7,423 bases of DNA from Burkholderiales bacterium (GTDB lineage: Bacteria > Pseudomonadota > Gammaproteobacteria > Burkholderiales > Burkholderiaceae_F), in the NCBI GenBank assembly GCA_024641225.1, contig JAHEDN010000117.1, forward strand, positions 1-7,423. The letters run 5' to 3'. The position numbers and the translations under genes were made by a program. Each line of letters opens with the position of its first letter. Position 1 is the stretch's first letter. Of this stretch, positions 6,519-7,423 are shown in pieces. The notes beneath the pieces are model-generated. The model was not told where the DNA came from and did not search any database. It saw only the letters and a list, made by a program, of their open reading frames with translations.

Positions 6519-7346
6519 ATGTTCGATCCGGCGCATGTACCGCCGGAGCTGATCGATGCCGGCGACGCCCAGGCTGCGCGCATCGAGGAGGCGGCACTCA
6601 ATGCGGCGCAGCCTGCCGAGCAGCTGCTGTTCGATGGCTGGCTGTTGCGCTATGCGCCGGGCAAGGCACGCCGTGCGCGCAGCGTCAACGCAATCGCCGA
6701 GGGCCGGCTGCCGCTGCACGAGAAGATTGCCCATTGCCGCGACTGGTACGCGAAAGAGGGTCTGCCCTGCCTGTTCCGCATCACGCCGTTCAGCCGGCCG
6801 CGTGATCTCGACAGTGCGCTGTCGCGAATCGGATTCGTGGCGGAAGACGAAACGCGCGTGATGGCGCTGCCTTTGGGCGGCGCGACGCCGCCGGTGCGGT
6901 GCGCGGCGCGCGAGATGGGTGTCGAGGAATTCGCGCAGCAGGTTGGCATATTGCGCGGTTCGTCGGCGCAGCAGATTGCCGCACACGAGGTTCGGCTGTC
7001 GGCTTCGCCGCTGCGGATGAAGTCGCGGCGCTTGGCGCTTGAGGAAGAAGGGCGCATCGTCGCTGTGGGTCAGTCGGTCCCGGAGGGCGAGCTGGTCGGA
7101 CTCTACGATATCGCGACCGCCGGAGACGCCCGCGGTCGCGGACTGGCCACCGCGCTGACCGTCGAAATGCTTCGACGGGCGCTGAGCGATGGCGCCCGCA
7201 CCGCTTACCTGCAGGTTTCGGCGGATAACATCGCGGCGCGGCGCGTGTACAGGAAGCTAGGTTTCGCCGACCGCTACGCCTACTGGTATCGAACATCGGC
7301 CGACGCGGTGCAGCCGGGCCAGGTCGGAGGGGGAGCGCATTTGTGA
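6519..7346 (+). CDS. GNAT-family N-acetyltransferase
   Basis: The product is a GNAT acetyltransferase of about 275 residues from the ATG at 6519. The C-terminal half is a standard GNAT domain: the acetyl-CoA pyrophosphate-binding motif R-G-R-G-L-A at residues 205-210, then a helix, and the NIAARRVYRKLGF segment (237-249) with the usual Asn and Tyr244. The N-terminal half (about 24-120), with FDGWLLRYAPG and RARSVN, resembles the divergent first lobe of two-lobed GNAT proteins. The substrate is unknown and may be a small molecule or a protein. ATG 6519 has ACGAGG (6504-6509) at good spacing. A TTG at 6465 would add 18 residues without a ribosome-binding site. The gene sits between parA (81-bp gap) and parB (GTGA overlap), so it is probably co-transcribed with both. 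Confidence 0.88.
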   Translation: MFDPAHVPPELIDAGDAQAARIEEAALNAAQPAEQLLFDGWLLRYAPGKARRARSVNAIAEGRLPLHEKIAHCRDWYAKEGLPCLFRITPFSRPRDLDSALSRIGFVAEDETRVMALPLGGATPPVRCAAREMGVEEFAQQVGILRGSSAQQIAAHEVRLSASPLRMKSRRLALEEEGRIVAVGQSVPEGELVGLYDIATAGDARGRGLATALTVEMLRRALSDGARTAYLQVSADNIAARRVYRKLGFADRYAYWYRTSADAVQPGQVGGGAHL

Positions 7347-7423
7347 TCAAGAAGATGAAGGGACTCGGGCGGGGTCTGGATGCGCTGCTCGGCTCGGAGC
7401 CGCAAGGCGCGGCCACGACCGGC
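7343..7423 (+). CDS. parB: Chromosome partitioning protein ParB, N-terminal fragment (cut by window end)
   Basis: Only the first 27 codons are present. They read VIKKMKGLGRGLDALLGSEP and continue with a short Ala/Thr linker. The KGLGRGLDALLG stretch is the conserved N-terminal box of chromosomal ParB/Spo0J that touches ParA and stimulates its ATPase; the CTP-binding and parS-recognition domains lie beyond the window. The GTG start overlaps the acetyltransferase stop (GTGA), with the purine-rich GGAGGGGGAG just upstream as ribosome-binding site. With parA and two parS sites in the window, the assignment is firm despite the short length. Confidence 0.95.
   Translation, partial: MIKKMKGLGRGLDALLGSEPQGAATTG

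Noticed and set aside
1..7423. CRISPR arrays, insertion sequences, tRNA or rRNA genes, toxin-antitoxin or phage-defence genes
   Set aside because: No spaced repeat arrays, transposase-like frames, terminal inverted repeats, tRNA-like folds or defence-related domains were recognised anywhere in the window.

Overview
The window looks like a roughly 65% GC (estimated by eye) chromosomal segment from a Gram-negative proteobacterium, most likely a betaproteobacterium. The evidence is the style of the MnmG, RsmG and ParA proteins, an outer-membrane-type lipocalin lipoprotein, an AsmA-like envelope protein, and the mnmG-rsmG-parA-parB order typical of origin-proximal proteobacterial chromosomes. No DnaA-box cluster was seen, so the origin itself is probably outside the window.

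Layout: bases 1-159 hold no confident gene. An AsmA-like, single-pass inner-membrane protein follows (160-1656), with an odd, poorly coding-like N-terminal extension. The gap before mnmG carries two near-perfect parS sites (1681-1696 and 1707-1722) and a likely sigma70-type promoter with a perfect TATAAT. Then come mnmG (tRNA U34 modification), rsmG (16S rRNA m7G527 methylation) and a Blc-like lipocalin lipoprotein. These three overlap end to start (11 bp and 4 bp) and probably form one transcription unit. A small AhpD/carboxymuconolactone-decarboxylase-family gene lies on the opposite strand, tail to tail with the lipocalin. A 316-bp divergent intergenic region separates it from parA. parA is followed by a GNAT acetyltransferase gene and then by the first 27 codons of parB, which overlaps the acetyltransferase gene by 4 bp and runs off the window.

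How the parts work together: ParA (ATPase), ParB (parS-binding CTPase clamp, only its N-terminus visible) and the two parS sites make up a chromosome segregation system, with its centromere sites about 4 kb upstream of parA and next to the mnmG promoter. MnmG and RsmG act in translation fidelity. The lipocalin, the AhpD-like protein and the acetyltransferase are accessory genes inserted into this conserved cluster.

I found no clearly novel system. The points most worth a second look are the paired parS sites that together form a 16-bp inverted repeat, the acetyltransferase wedged between parA and parB with a GTGA overlap, a local low-GC patch inside mnmG, and the atypical 5' end of the AsmA-like gene.
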